Origin: Rhodamnia argentea
Lineage: Eukaryota; Streptophyta; Magnoliopsida; Myrtales; Myrtaceae
Direction: 5' to 3'
NCBI RefSeq assembly: GCF_020921035.1
Contig: NC_063155.1
Coordinates: forward strand, 7,611,001-7,675,000
Length of the DNA stretch: 64,000 nucleotides
The position numbers and the translations under genes were made by a program. Position 1 is the first letter of the stretch; every line of letters starts with the position of its first letter. Below are positions 49,216 to 61,188 of this stretch, piece by piece. The notes beneath the pieces were generated by a model. The model did not search any database. It had not been told where the DNA came from and saw nothing but the letters and a program-made list of their open reading frames with translations.

Positions 49216-50935
49216 TTGGGTTGATAATACATATATCCATATATATGGAAAGACTCATTTAGTTTGGATTCCCGCATGACGTTCTCATACTATTTGAAGT
49301 TTATGTAATAAAGTCATTGTTGGGTGTTCTTAAAACCGTAGCTTGTGTGCTGCTTTGGTTTATGCTGTGGAAAGTGTCTTAAGTAGAACTCTCAACTATG
49401 TCATGCTTGTGTGTTTTTCATTAGTTTCAGCATAATGTGGTGAATTTATAAACGTATTTGGTATGTCATATCTCTTTTGCTCAAATCAACGTCGAAAAAT
49501 GCATAATTAATCAATTTTCATTGATGGGCTATGGCCGCTTCGCCTCTAGTACTCAAGCAATCCATGCTGCCATTAAGTTGTTCGTACTAGTACGACGTTA
49601 CGGAAAATGTCAATGTAAGTTCCATCATCACACATGAGCGAGAGAAAGATTGTGTTTCTGCAACAATGAGTAGAACATATGCTAGTGCTTTTGCCTTTTT
49701 TTCCAAATGATTGGTCCAACCCCATGAAGCACATTGTTGTTAGTTCGCCGCCATCGCCCTTCTAATAAAATTGATAATCTATATCCATTTATTTATATAT
49801 ATATGTATGTATGGAAAGACTCATTTAATTTTGATTCCCGCATGACATTATCTCATACTATTTGAAGTTTATGTTATAAAGTCCTTGTTGGGTGTTCTTA
49901 AAACCCTAGCTTGTGTCTCGCTTTGGTTTGTGCTGTGGAAAGAGTCTTAAGTAAAACTCTCAATTATGTCAAGCTTGTATCTTTTTCATTAATGTCAGAC
50001 TGCATAATGTTTTGAATTTGTCAATATCTTTGGTATATCATATCTCTTTTGCTCAAATCAATGTCGAAAGACACATGATTAATAAAATCTAATTGATGAG
50101 CTATGGCTGCTTCGTCTCTAGTACTCAAGCGATCCATGCTGCCACTAAGTTGTTCGTACTAGTACCCGTCGCAAAAAATGTCGACATAAGTTTCCTCATC
50201 ACACATCAGCAAGAGAAAACTGTTGGGAAAACTTTGATCGACGCTCTTTGAAGTTGTTCTTATACCAATTTGATGGGATAAGGTGAAGGTGAAACATTAT
50301 CACAATTCACACAACACAAGAAGAGACGGAGACACATCTCTTATAATATATTTTTTCCTCGAAACATCATAGTCGATGTTGAGAGCTCACGGTTCTTCTT
50401 ACGTACCTTGGTTGCATTGCCTCCCACCTTGAAGCTTACCTTTTGCGTCTTCCTCTTTTCTGAAGCTCTCACTGCAGGAGGCTTTCCTGAAGCACCCGCA
50501 CTTGGTCTCAGTTTCTCTAGCTGCGTGTGACTTTCCCTGAAGCTCACCTTTGCTATGGTGGCTTGAGGCTTCTCTGTTCCGATACTCTTTGGCCTTCCTT
50601 TTCGCATGATCTCAAATGTTTTAACCAATTGCCTTTATATAGACTTGTTACACGATTCTCGATATTGACTAAAAAATAGAGCTAACATTTCAAGAAGATA
50701 GACTCCTAAAAACACGAACATACTCTTTGAAAACAACACTATAATAATGACCAATCTTGGGAGCTAAAGCGACATCGGCATGAATTCTAGAATACCAACA
50801 TTGACAACTTCTAATAATCGGCAACATTTATGAATTTGGTTTAGCATCTAACAAAACACCGTGGTTTTTGCTACGGGGAATGGAATAGATGCCATCGCAC
50901 GACGCTTTTGCTTCTTGTCTTTCTTTCCGAAGCAC
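49156..50935 (+). repeat. Two tandem copies of the AFP last-exon tail in unit 2
   Basis: Units start at 49156 (real gene end) and 49709, spacing 553 bp, with the same content as the array after copy 1. The second unit is interrupted by the LTR at 50221-50854 and resumes at 50860 ('gtgg.ttttgctacggggaatggaatagatgc'). The AATAAA at 49307-49312 is intact; the second is degraded to TTATAAA. Confidence 0.83.
50221..50854. mobile_element. Solo LTR (or small TRIM-like element) with 5-bp target duplication
   Basis: 634 bp beginning TGTTGGG and ending TCTAACA, the usual TG...CA inverted LTR ends, flanked by AAAAC at 50216-50220 and 50855-50859. The empty site in the equivalent place of the unit 1 array (around 44033-44045, 'gagaaaacactgtg') confirms an insertion. 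A 'ttataccaattt' word near 50259-50270 resembles a primer-binding region, so a compact TRIM-like structure is an alternative. A 95-codon minus-strand open frame inside shows no domain. Confidence 0.75.
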
Positions 50936-51129
50936 ACCCAAATCAAATGGCTAACAGTAGGGACCGGATTGCCGTCCATGACCACCCCTTGAGCGTGGGG
51001 TTGACGCCAAGCAGAATGACTTGAATCTGACTAACCTGACGACTGGGGCAGGTTTTATTAGATCATTTGCTGTACTAGTCAACGATATACAAGCTCTTAC
51101 GTTGTCCATGAAAAATTCGACATTCAAAC

Positions 51130-51738
51130 TAGGGGTGAGCAGTTCCAAATTCCACCTGAAACCTAGAATCTAAAACCTATCCGTCCAAACGGGTTCCTCA
51201 TTTTTTGGAACCTGGAACCTACCCTGTCACAAGTTCTAGGGTCGGTTCTAGGGTACCCGAGAACCTATCAATTTCTTTTATTTTCTTTTATTTTTTCATT
51301 TTTAGTTAAGTAAAATGAGAGTGAACACTACAACATCTAAAAGAAAGTACATGTGAGTGATTTTAGGCTCTGTACATATTATATTTAGAACATGAAACCA
51401 ATCTATTAGAATACATTTATCATTTTTTGGAACCCGAAACATAAAAAATTGTTTGACTCCAAATTATACACTTATCATCGGATACCATATAACGTTGCAT
51501 GATTGTGCAAAAATATATACCAAGAAAAATATAAAAATTTATTTTAGAATCCAGGTTCTAGGTTCCAAGTTCCGGGTTCTAGGTAGTGGAACCTGGAACT
51601 TACTCGTTAGAACGGGTTCCTTAATTTTTGGAACCTGAAACCTACTTGCATACATATCTTGCAACCTAAAACCAGAGCGGATCCTATAGGTTCCGATTCC
51701 GGGTTCTCGATTCTACCCTGGAACCATGTTCACCCCTA
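51130..51738. mobile_element. hAT-like MITE rich in 'ggttcc/ggaacc' words
   Basis: Ends are inverted repeats: TAGGGGTGAGCAGTTCC at the left and GGAACCATGTTCACCCCTA at the right. Flanking 8-mers attcaaac and aatcacac agree at six of eight positions, compatible with an aged hAT target-site duplication. The interior consists of repeated 'acctggaacctac' and 'ggttctaggttcc' in both directions. There is no transposase. Confidence 0.6.
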
Positions 51739-52183
51739 AATCACACATGGACGCAGCAAGAATTTCGATACCGCGAGCATACGGACAAGAGCTGCCCCAT
51801 GGTCCCATACGTGGCAAGATATCGCCAATCCGTCGACTTGTGGCTGGCTAGTGGCTACTCTTCCCCAACATTGGGGGGCTGTCATTTCCTTGATAAAGAA
51901 ACCGAGCTGTCCCGTGAAAGGCAGGGATGATTGGCGAGGCCCTGCGGAGAGAATATGCTTCGGGAGTTCGCATGTAGATCCACGGCGCGAAGTCCTCCGA
52001 CCCAATGCTATAGTCTTAATTAACGATGACCAGACCGAGAATCAGCGGACAAATTTGGACCGTAGACAATGAAAAGCCAACAAAAACGACCAAGAAAAGG
52101 AGTCCAAGAAAACGAAACCAGTGGACACAGAGAGGGGAAGAGCGAGGGAGAGAGGGAGAGAGAGCAGGGTCAAGCCAAGAAAC
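51739..52183. promoter_or_regulatory. Upstream region and leader of the GDPD gene
   Basis: Proximal promoter and 5'UTR. The leader just before the ATG is GA-rich (52129-52165). A minus-strand open frame over 51736-52005 has no recognisable domain. Confidence 0.4.
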
Positions 52184-55100
52184 ATGGGTTCTCCCTGTAA
52201 GTCGAAATCTTGAAGCTTGATCGATTCTTGCTTTTTCCCTCGTTTCATTCATGTGACGAATGGGTTCTCTTTCATTCCGCTTCGGATGCTAATTTCTCTC
52301 TTCCGAGCCAGCATGATCGCGTATCTGTTTTTTTGTTTTCCGTATTGGCTTCGCTAAACTGTGTTGGAATCATGGGAGCCCATATGTGATGGGGAAGAAT
52401 TATGATTATGACGATTTCTGAATTCAGACCAATAACTATATGCATTTGTTGACGCTCGAATCAAATGATTCTTGAACTTGGGGGGCACTATGTACTGGTG
52501 TAATGTCAAGGCCTTTGTGATTGTCGAAAGAGGAGGAGAAGAAGACGAGAACAACTTGAAAAGCTAGCGAAATGAATTGAAATCTGCATTGCATGCTCAT
52601 GCAAATTGGTAACCTTGTTCTAGTGAATTCAACCCTCTTGACTCAAGGATTTAAGCTACTCAGATCAACTGCTTTAGTCGTATGATGATATACTTAAGTA
52701 TTGCATGACTCTAATCGAGAAATAAATGGAACACGCGTGAACATTTGTCATCTGTAATGTTGATCTTTTGTCTTGGGGTGATCTCTCTTTTTGTTGTCAG
52801 TGATGCTGGAAAACATTTGCAGGTCTCACACTCTTCGCCCTTTTATGTCTTGTTGTGGGGACTGCTGCAAGGCCTTTCTACCCTCTCCCCAGCAAAGTGG
52901 CAGATGGAGAAAGACAACCGCTACAGACCTCTCGTCCTTATAATATAGCCCATCGAGGTTCAAATGGAGAGCTTCCTGAAGAGACTACTGCTGCTTATAT
53001 GGTGATGATGCAGATTTCAACTTTTCCTATATGAATGAGATGGCTGAGACTATAGTCTCAAATGATACACGTTAAGAGTTTGACTCTGGATCTGACTAGT
53101 ATTGCTCTAGATCTATGCTGATAAACATTGTAAAGTTGTCTAAAGTGAAAGCATACCTATGCCTAGGGCTTGGTCCATATGACAAGTTTACATATTTTCA
53201 GTTTCCATGGAGGTTCTACATTAGTCTGTTGATCTATCTGAGCTTAACATTGCTGATAAAGTATAGATTATGCAATCGGGTGAAAACTATTCCTGCTAAC
53301 TTAGGGTCACTTGATGATTGCAGAGAGCAATTGAAGAGGGCGCAGACTTCATTGAAACAGATATTTTATCCTCAAAAGATGGTGTTCTTATATGCTTCCA
53401 TGATTTTACACTTGATGATACAACTGATGTTGCTCAACATAAGGAGTTTGCTGACCGTGAAAGAACCTACGAAGTCCAAGGTGCTAACACCACCGGCTTC
53501 TTTACTGGTAATGAATTCTCCTCCACTGTGTTTTTTACTGGAATTTCGGCCCTTTTTCATGCCTTTTGCTATATTCTGCTTATATTATTCTGTCTTGACA
53601 TGCAGTTGATTTCACGTTGAAAGAACTAAAGTCATTGAGGGTGAGACAGAGGTACCCATTCCGGGATCAAAAATATAATGGTTGGTTACTCGTTATTTTG
53701 ATTAGATTTCATGTTCTATATCTGATTACCAAACTATGTTCTTTTCTTTAGATTTCTGAATGGAAAGTGTTATTTTTAAGGCCATCTTTCGATCGCTGCT
53801 GAATGCACTCTTGGCCATAGTTTGCTTCTCTCTGCCAATACTTGTAACTGAATCCGCTTTGATGGACATCACTTCAGTGTGCTTAGAAAAATATGATAAT
53901 CACATTATCCTAACTGCAGATTTTCTACAACTTGTTTTTCAATTTATAGATTGTTGCATGTATAAGCTCTGAGTTTTAGGCACGGGAATTTTTAAAACCT
54001 TTCACAGCAAAACATGCTATCTACATCTGCTAAACTCTCGAAATTCTCGTGCTCTGTTAGCAGTGGTAAGACTACTTCCATATCTTTCTGAACTGGTGGA
54101 ATGAATGACTCTATCTTCCTTGTGCTCTATTCTTCAGGGAAATTTCACATCATTACCTTTGAAGAGTACATTTCAATTGCGCTGGATGCAACCAGAGTTG
54201 TTGGTATATACCCTGAGATTAAGAACCCTGTATTCATCAATGAACATGTGAGTGGCTTCTCTGACAAGCTGTCACTTGAATGATAGGACATCATAGGCTC
54301 TATCTCCCATTGTGTAATGATGCAATTGATTCCCCTTTTACCACTTATGATTTGGCCTCATCAACTTTTGAGAGGTAGAAAATAGAAATTTGGCTGATCA
54401 TCAATGAGATGTTTAACTTTTCCATTTCCTTGGTTAAAAAAAGAATGAGAATTTGATGTTGCAGGGAACCGCAAACCCAGAACCTCTTAACATTGAGCTA
54501 TTGCCTACAGATTGCGCTTTCTTTGTAGTTTTTAACATGCACTTGCTAAATTGCATGCAAATAACTGTAAACAATTTCAGTACCGTTTAAAGTTTTCTAT
54601 GTTTGAGGTGGGTATAATCAATAATCTTGCATCAGTAACTTAGTGAGTTCGTTCAGCTGCTGTAGATGACACAGTTTCTATTCCTCTGATTCTATTTACA
54701 GGTGAAGTGGCCAAATGGGAAGAAATTTGAGGATATGTTTGTAGAGACGCTTAAGAAGTATGGATATAAAGGTTCATATATGTCGAATGAATGGAAGAAG
54801 CAACCTGCATTTATCCAGTCTTTTGCTCCTACTTCCCTTGTGTATGTATCAAATCTGACAGACTTGCCCAAAATCTTTTTGATTGATGACATCACCGTTC
54901 CGACTCAGGACACTAACCAGGTAAGGTTGCTTCCTTCTTGGCCTTCAATCTTGGAAGGGTGTTTGCCATGGCTTTTAAAGTCGTTAAAAGTACGGGTATC
55001 AACATTTAAAGTCGGCAGAAAATTTTTTATCTTTTTCAAAAACTAGTGATTTTTTTCTGATTGAAGTCTTTCTGGTTTGAATCTAATTGAGCCAAACACA

Positions 55101-56034
55101 TCTTAATGTAAGTGAAGGACCTCTGCATGCATAATTCGTCTGGTGGACCATCAAGTTTCTTAATGGGACCTTTACTCAAGTAATTAGCTTAGAAGCGTCT
55201 TTTTTTTCTCTTTTTTGTGAGATGGAAGCATATTTCACTTTCTACTTGTGTTTGCTAATTGTTTGAATGACCCTTTGACAATCTGCAGTCATACTGGGAA
55301 ATTACTTCGGATGGATACTTTGATTTTATTAAGAACTATGTAGTGGGCATTGGACCCTGGAAAGATACTGTGGTTCCTGTTGTGAACAATTATCTGCAAC
55401 CACCAACTGATCTTGTCGCCCGAGCACATGCGCACGATTTACAGGTGATTATTTGCCGTGTTTAATTGAATGGTGGATTGCAAAGGAAGTATTCCTTGGT
55501 CTGACTTTCTGGGTGATTTGGTATTTTGGGTGTATTAAAAAAGTTTCCGAAACGAACAACTTGAGTAATACATATTGTATTTCAATTTTCACGATGAACT
55601 GGATGCATGTTTTTCTATTTCCAATTCTCATCAGATATCAAGCATTCCAAGTATATTCTCCGTTAGATACGTATTGTCCTTTCAAATGCACCCGACCTAA
55701 ATATATCTTGTGATAATGTTCGTCCAATTAATGCTTACTTCATCATTGTAACCGGTATCTTGATATCTGATCTTGGTGATGCTTAATTCAGGTGCACCCT
55801 TACACCTATAGGAACGAGAACCTGTGTCTCCACTTCAACTTCAATCAAGATCCTTATCAAGAATATGAGTTCTGGATTCACAAGATGGGAATCGATGGGC
55901 TCTTCACGGATTTCACGGGAAGTCTACAAAAGTACCAGGAATGGACCTCTCCTCTGAGTTCAAGAGACAGCTCCAATGAGACTTCCCTATTGCACAAAAT
56001 TGCTGTGATGGTCTCTCCCTATGAGAGGGTATGA
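52184..56034 (+). CDS. Secreted glycerophosphodiester phosphodiesterase (GDPD5/6-like)
   Basis: Hydrolyses glycerophosphodiesters (for example glycerophosphocholine) to glycerol-3-phosphate and the alcohol; plant members work in phosphate recycling. Eight coding exons with matching phases: 52184-52196, 52823-53001, 53324-53507, 53606-53680, 54138-54247, 54702-54920, 55289-55444 and 55792-56034, giving 392 residues, the usual length for this subgroup. The first coding exon is only 13 nt (MGSP plus one base) and completes a signal peptide, CLTLFALLCLVVGTAARP, in exon 2. Catalytic motifs are visible: AHRGSNGELPEET, then GADFIETDILSSKDG and the second histidine in CFHDFTL. Later motifs are YPEIKNPVF (metal-binding Glu) and GIDGLFTDFTG near the C-terminus. 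It is convergent with the RPA1 gene. A different frame in exon 2 stays open, but only the chosen one carries the HRG motif. Confidence 0.92.
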
Positions 56035-57182
56035 AGTGATTCTCATAGGTTTTCATCAACATGATTCAGCTATCAAACGGAACCTCCAGAGACACCATAC
56101 TTTTTTGTATTTTAGATAGATAAACTGCGTGCCTACCTGGAAATAAAACTTTAGCTAGTGAATTGGCAGTGATGGCAGTGAGGACGACAGTACATGGTCC
56201 TCATATGCCAAGAATAAAACTTTAGCTCTCTTTCCTCCAGCTAATGGTCATCATATGGAAATTTCTCTTCTTGTCGATTTTATTAGATGTTCCTGATGAG
56301 CTGTTGAGTTTCTGGAGTGGCTCTACATCGTTTTGGTGCAATCTATCTATGGCTTCATTTCTATTGTTTCAGTAAATTGAGAGAGCAAATGACATTTTCT
56401 TCTTGGACCATTTAAGACTTGTTTGCTCTGTGAGGGCTTTCTATCTGTCCCCTTACCTCTCAGCTAATAAAGAAATATCGACATCGGTATGGCGAGCAAA
56501 TAACATTGTCTTTCTGGCTTCAAAATGAGAATAGTGCGACACTGGAGATGAGGGTTATCAGAAGCGGGAAAGAGAGCATCTCATGGTCCAGAAAGACATG
56601 AGCTCACAAATCCCTGACCTGGCAAACAAATGTTAAACATTAAAATACAGCTCCTACATATGTTTTTGATAGGAAATTACACTGGCCCGAGACTGATAGT
56701 GATAGGTGAAACCTCTGATTTAACTGCAGCTCCTTTCGACAAGAAATTTCTGGGAAGATCAGATGTTCACTTAGTTTTAGCCTCTCTGAGTTTGAGGTAG
56801 AACAATTATTTTGTGGAGTACTCAAGGATCAGGGCTGATCGAGCCAATATATCCCATAGTTCTGTTTTAGTTCAATTTCAGAGTTTATAGTGATGTAGCC
56901 ATTTGACAGTCATAAAGCTTCATCAAAATTATATGTCAAGAATCATAAGGATTACAAAAACTTCAATCGCAGATTTCGGAAATCTGCATGTCAATGGCAC
57001 GGTGAGATTATGGACATAAAAATGTATAACTTCTAAAGCAAAGTCTAGAGATGCAGCAAGTCAACTGTTTTAACTAAACCCTGAAGGCCATATACAAGCA
57101 AAAGAAGAGGATAGCCTCCCCACTCAACAAGGAGAGGTTCCCCAACATAAAGTTAAGAGAGACAAGGAAGCCTATCCAAACC
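56035..57182. other. Convergent 3' region between GDPD and RPA1
   Basis: 3'UTR of the GDPD gene, then about 0.8 kb of spacer and the 3'UTR of the minus-strand RPA1 gene. No coding signal seen. Confidence 0.5.
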
Positions 57183-60100
57183 CTACTGAGAAGCCTTCTG
57201 TTTCGATATTTCTTCCAGCAAAAATCTAGACTCTGCAGCAAAATCAACAGGAGCTACTCCTCTCACTGTTATCCTTTGCCTCTTCTCGCTCATGTACTCA
57301 TGCTGAGCAACACTGACCCGGAAAAGATGAGGAACCCAAATTGCTTGCTTCAGCTTTAGCTGATAGGGGTTCTCCTCGTTCTCCTGAAACGGTGCCAAGA
57401 ATTGATATCAGCATTAGAACATATGAATAGTTGACATTGTTTAACCTGTTAGTGTTTGCACTTGGCTTACCTGTGATTTCAGTAGATTAAGCTCATCAGC
57501 TGGGCACCCAATGATATGCTCTGCTTCTTCATTGAATGCAGAAAGCCACACTTCACCACTTGGGTCTGAAACCTTCACTACCATTATGTATCTATAGCAT
57601 CAAAACAAAAACAAAAATGAACAGATTATTCTATGCACCCAATTTTTGCTTTCACGCCCACTATATCTTTAAAAAAAAAATTATAACCGTGGAGTTTCTC
57701 ACCTTAAACTGCATCCTTCATCATTTTTCTGACACCCTTCGCACCAATAGCCAGATCCAATAGCTTCTGTCACTTTCTTATTGCATGTTTTGCATGCGCG
57801 ATACCACATGGTTTGATCAGGCTTAATGAAACTCACATAGGCTCTAACGCTGAAAAATGCAGGCTGTGCCAAACAAATTGATCAAGTTAAAATCATAGAA
57901 GCAGGCACACACCACAAAAGGGTAGGTGGGTTAGCTTGGAGTCAGCTAAATGCTACATGTTTACCTTGTCTTCACCCAAGGAAGGATTACTAGTAAAATG
58001 AGAAACGAACACTCTGTCAGAATACATGGACCTTGATCCATTTCTTGAAGAGGCCATTATGCCTGAACCAACAGAGTCCATCGAGCTGGCTTTACCTTCA
58101 GAGTCAAACCTATCAAAATGGTTCATAACTTAGAGAACTATCCAAGAGCAAAGAAGGAACAGAATGGTCATAGTTGCTTGACATCACAAACTCACCAGGA
58201 TCTCAACTTCTTTGCTTCTGGTGTCTCTGGATTTACTTTTACTATGCTATTGTTTACTGTAGACAAAGATACACCTGAAAGAGGACACCACAATAACGTA
58301 ATTCAGCCATTCTTAACATTATCACCATAACATTCCTTTATAATTTGGAAAATAGCTTATTACATTAATTCAATAAATTGCACTCTAGAGATATATGTTA
58401 TTAGTACATAAATCGTCACAAATATGAACTCCAACTTATTCTATTCAGGTTTGGCAAATATAAAAAATTTCATCCAATAAATAAATCACTGTACTATATC
58501 CAAACAAGAAAAGGACCACACGAAACAAGTAAACAAATTTGTTTCAAGATAGCAATTACCTTGGAAATCCCCAACTTTCAAGGACTTTATAGCAACTATA
58601 GGCGATTGATCAGCAGAGTCAAGCAATTCTTGACCTACAGTAGTTGCAAGCTCATTCCACAGAGAAACCACAACAGTCTTCTTCCTGATTTGCGTACACT
58701 TGCATTAGGCATTAGATGACAACAAACAAGAGAGGCTCCAGAATGGTGGGCGCAAACTTACGTCTCATCAGCAATAGTTATATCACGCTTAGGAATAATC
58801 TCATTGTTGCTTTTCCTTCGGATGCTCATTGTAGGAGAAACACGCTGAACCACTCCAATAACATCTGAATCAATAAAGAGAGAATTAGGGCATATACCAA
58901 ATTAAAGCTGTAATGAACTGCACATTGGAGAGGATCCTTGTATTCTTACCAACAAGCTCTTTCCCATTGACATGGGGACCTAACATATCGATGGGGACAA
59001 AAGTAAATTTTGTTTCAGGGACAAAAGAAGCTTCATTACTGGCCTCTTCCACCTCAGAATTTTCATTCAAGGTCATCTCATAGTCATTTTGCACTGTCTT
59101 GAACTGTTTATTAGCGACCTTTAGTGTTCCTTTCGATATGTAATACACCTTCCCCATTTCAAGCTTGTCAAAGAATTTCTTGGCAGCTTGATTGAACATC
59201 GTTGCTTGTATTTGTGTACCCTGCACAATGAGCCAACTAAATCATTCAGTTGCCATGGAGTGGTCATATATATATATAGCTGAATATATTTCTTAAATAT
59301 ATCACCGCAGGTTTAGAGTTGAAAAGCAGTATCCCACTTACATCTTCATCTGTTAACTCCACATTGAAGACACAACCTTCACCTTTGGTATTCCTGTAAG
59401 TGCGCATGCTCCCTTTGCTCGTCACCCGGACTTTTATGGTCCAACTGCCTTGGTAAGGATTCAGCGATACGAGCGGATGAACCCTCCTAGTCATGGCAAG
59501 ACGTGCAGCAGGGGCCATACTAGATGACAGAAAAAAGGGATCGATACATCAATGGAGATCTTGCAGGAAATTATTACAGAAAGCTTCTACATATTATTTA
59601 CTTATGAGCAGGCACAAATGATAGGACAAAAACAAAGTCTCACTTCCTGTGCTGTTCGTGAACAATTTGGGCAGCTGACTTAGCAACCATCTCTTGCTTT
59701 GGCTTTAAAGGTACTCCAGCTGCCGTTCTCACTTGATTTTCTTGCCTTGGCTTCAAAAGAATTCCGCTTTCCCCAACCTTCACATCAGAAGCAGTTTCAT
59801 TTTCTTGCTTTAGCTTCAAAAGGATGCCAGAGTCCGGATCACCCACATCACTCTTAACTTCCATTTCAAGTGCTGGAGAAACTGCTTCACACTTGTTGAC
59901 AACCAGATACCTGAAACATTAGAATTACAAGGGAAAAAAGTCAAATTTTTGGACACTAAGCTCCTTGAGCAGAACAATAGGTGAATGTCTGTTGCATAAG
60001 CCACGCTTACTTGTCTGACTTGTTTGGAATGTCATTGAGGGTGTAATCAAGTATTCGCATTAGACCCAGGTTCTGAATACTCCCAGAAAGAATCTCAGAT

Positions 60101-60900
60101 TCCACGTTTGAAGGTAGAATCCCTTTTAACTTCATCTTTCCATCATTAGCTGTGAACCTGGCTCAAAGTCAGAAGATAGAACCTTAGGATAGGCCCAAAT
60201 GGTCGTTTCAACTGAGATGTCCTCATAAAGAAGCACCGGGCAAGCAACGATACAAAGACACCCAGCGAGAATCAGCAGACAGAGCAAGACAACAGAGTGA
60301 ACGTATCCACATGCTTTGCACTAATTGAAATAAGCACCGCAGATCGCTGGTGGTTTTGGCTTTACAAGCCTCTGCCTCTAGTCGTCTTCCCCACAAAAAT
60401 CACCTAAAACACCCACCGCCCGCCCACAGCGCACGCTCAACACTGTCTGACCCATCTCGAACTAACGATCCATGGTCCTACGCATAGACACCCCAGAAAC
60501 ACCGAAGAAACAGGCCCACCAAACCCAACAACGTCAAAGTAGTCGCAGTTGTCAACACACATCTTACGGACAGGAATTAAATGACTGGCTACACTGTCGG
60601 TAGAAGCAACGAAACCGAGAACCCAAATCACCCCGACCCGTTTCCCTAAACCCCATTCGCTTCGCTCGTGTGCAGCGAAACGCGAGCAAAAACCACAAAA
60701 ACTTTCAAGACACAATCAAGAGAGAGAGAAGAGAGAGAGGTAAGAGAGAGTAGGGGGTGGACTGACATGAAACGACTGCGACTGCCGGTGGACTTGAGAT
60801 CGAGCACCTGGACGACGATCTCGGGGACGTCGGCGGACGAATCCGGCGACGGGTTCGACCGCATGATGGCTATCGCGTCTGGCGTCACCGTCTTCGCCAT
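57183..60900 (-). CDS. RPA1: Replication protein A 70-kDa DNA-binding subunit (RPA1)
   Basis: Large subunit of the single-strand DNA-binding heterotrimer used in nuclear replication, repair and recombination. Twelve exons in phase: 60900-60767, 60157-60011, 59910-59644, 59519-59342, 59220-58950, 58864-58762, 58684-58560, 58274-58196, 58109-57965, 57863-57703, 57591-57471 and 57383-57183, giving 643 residues. Exons 1-2 form the N-terminal OB fold (PEIVVQVLDLK, MKLKGILPSNVESEILSG). Exon 3 is an acidic/basic linker with internal LLKPRQEN-type repeats. DNA-binding domain A begins HPLVSLNPYQGSWTIKVRVT; domain B includes VIGVVQRVSPTMSIRRKSNN. Domain C has a zinc ribbon, CKTCNKKVTEAIGSGYWCEG with the fourth Cys in CEGC. 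The size and single zinc ribbon fit the RPA1A/B/D type; a C-terminal zinc-knuckle extension (RPA1C/E type) is absent. The TTG frame further upstream is leader. Confidence 0.94.
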
Positions 60901-61188
60901 CTCTCTCTTTCTCTCTCTGTATGAGGTTTGAGAATGAGAGCGCGAAAGCAGAGAGAGGCGAGCTCTTCTTGTAATGCCGATGGGCTCGAGCGCCAATTCG
61001 GGTTTTCGATTTTTTGTTTTTAGCGCCAACTTTTCGGGTCATTTTTTCGAGCTATTTCGCGGGAGATTTTTTGGAAACGACCCCGTTTTTTTTTTTTTCG
61101 GGCCTTCGCTCAGTGAGCTGGCTTGGCGCCAAATGCGAAGCCGCTGGCTGGGGAATTTACTTCTTTGACCTTGTTATTCGTCTGCTAA
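60901..61188. promoter_or_regulatory. RPA1 leader and proximal promoter
   Basis: Short region between the RPA1 ATG and the MITE. It contains GA/CT tracts near the start codon, and 61045-61070 has TTCGCGGGAG, close to the E2F consensus TTTSSCGC/GCGGGAA expected for an S-phase gene (inference). Confidence 0.4.

Larger units (their letters stand above)
45340..51040 (+). repeat. Tandem duplication unit 2 (AFP gene copy 2)
   Basis: Second unit of the tandem pair, in direct orientation. It lacks the two private insertions of unit 1 but carries its own LTR insertion at 50221-50854. Similarity to unit 1 covers promoter, leader, gene, intron and tail arrays. Confidence 0.8.

Noticed and set aside
50341..50628. 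95-codon lysine-rich minus-strand frame
   Set aside because: Contained within the solo LTR; no retroviral or plant domain recognised.
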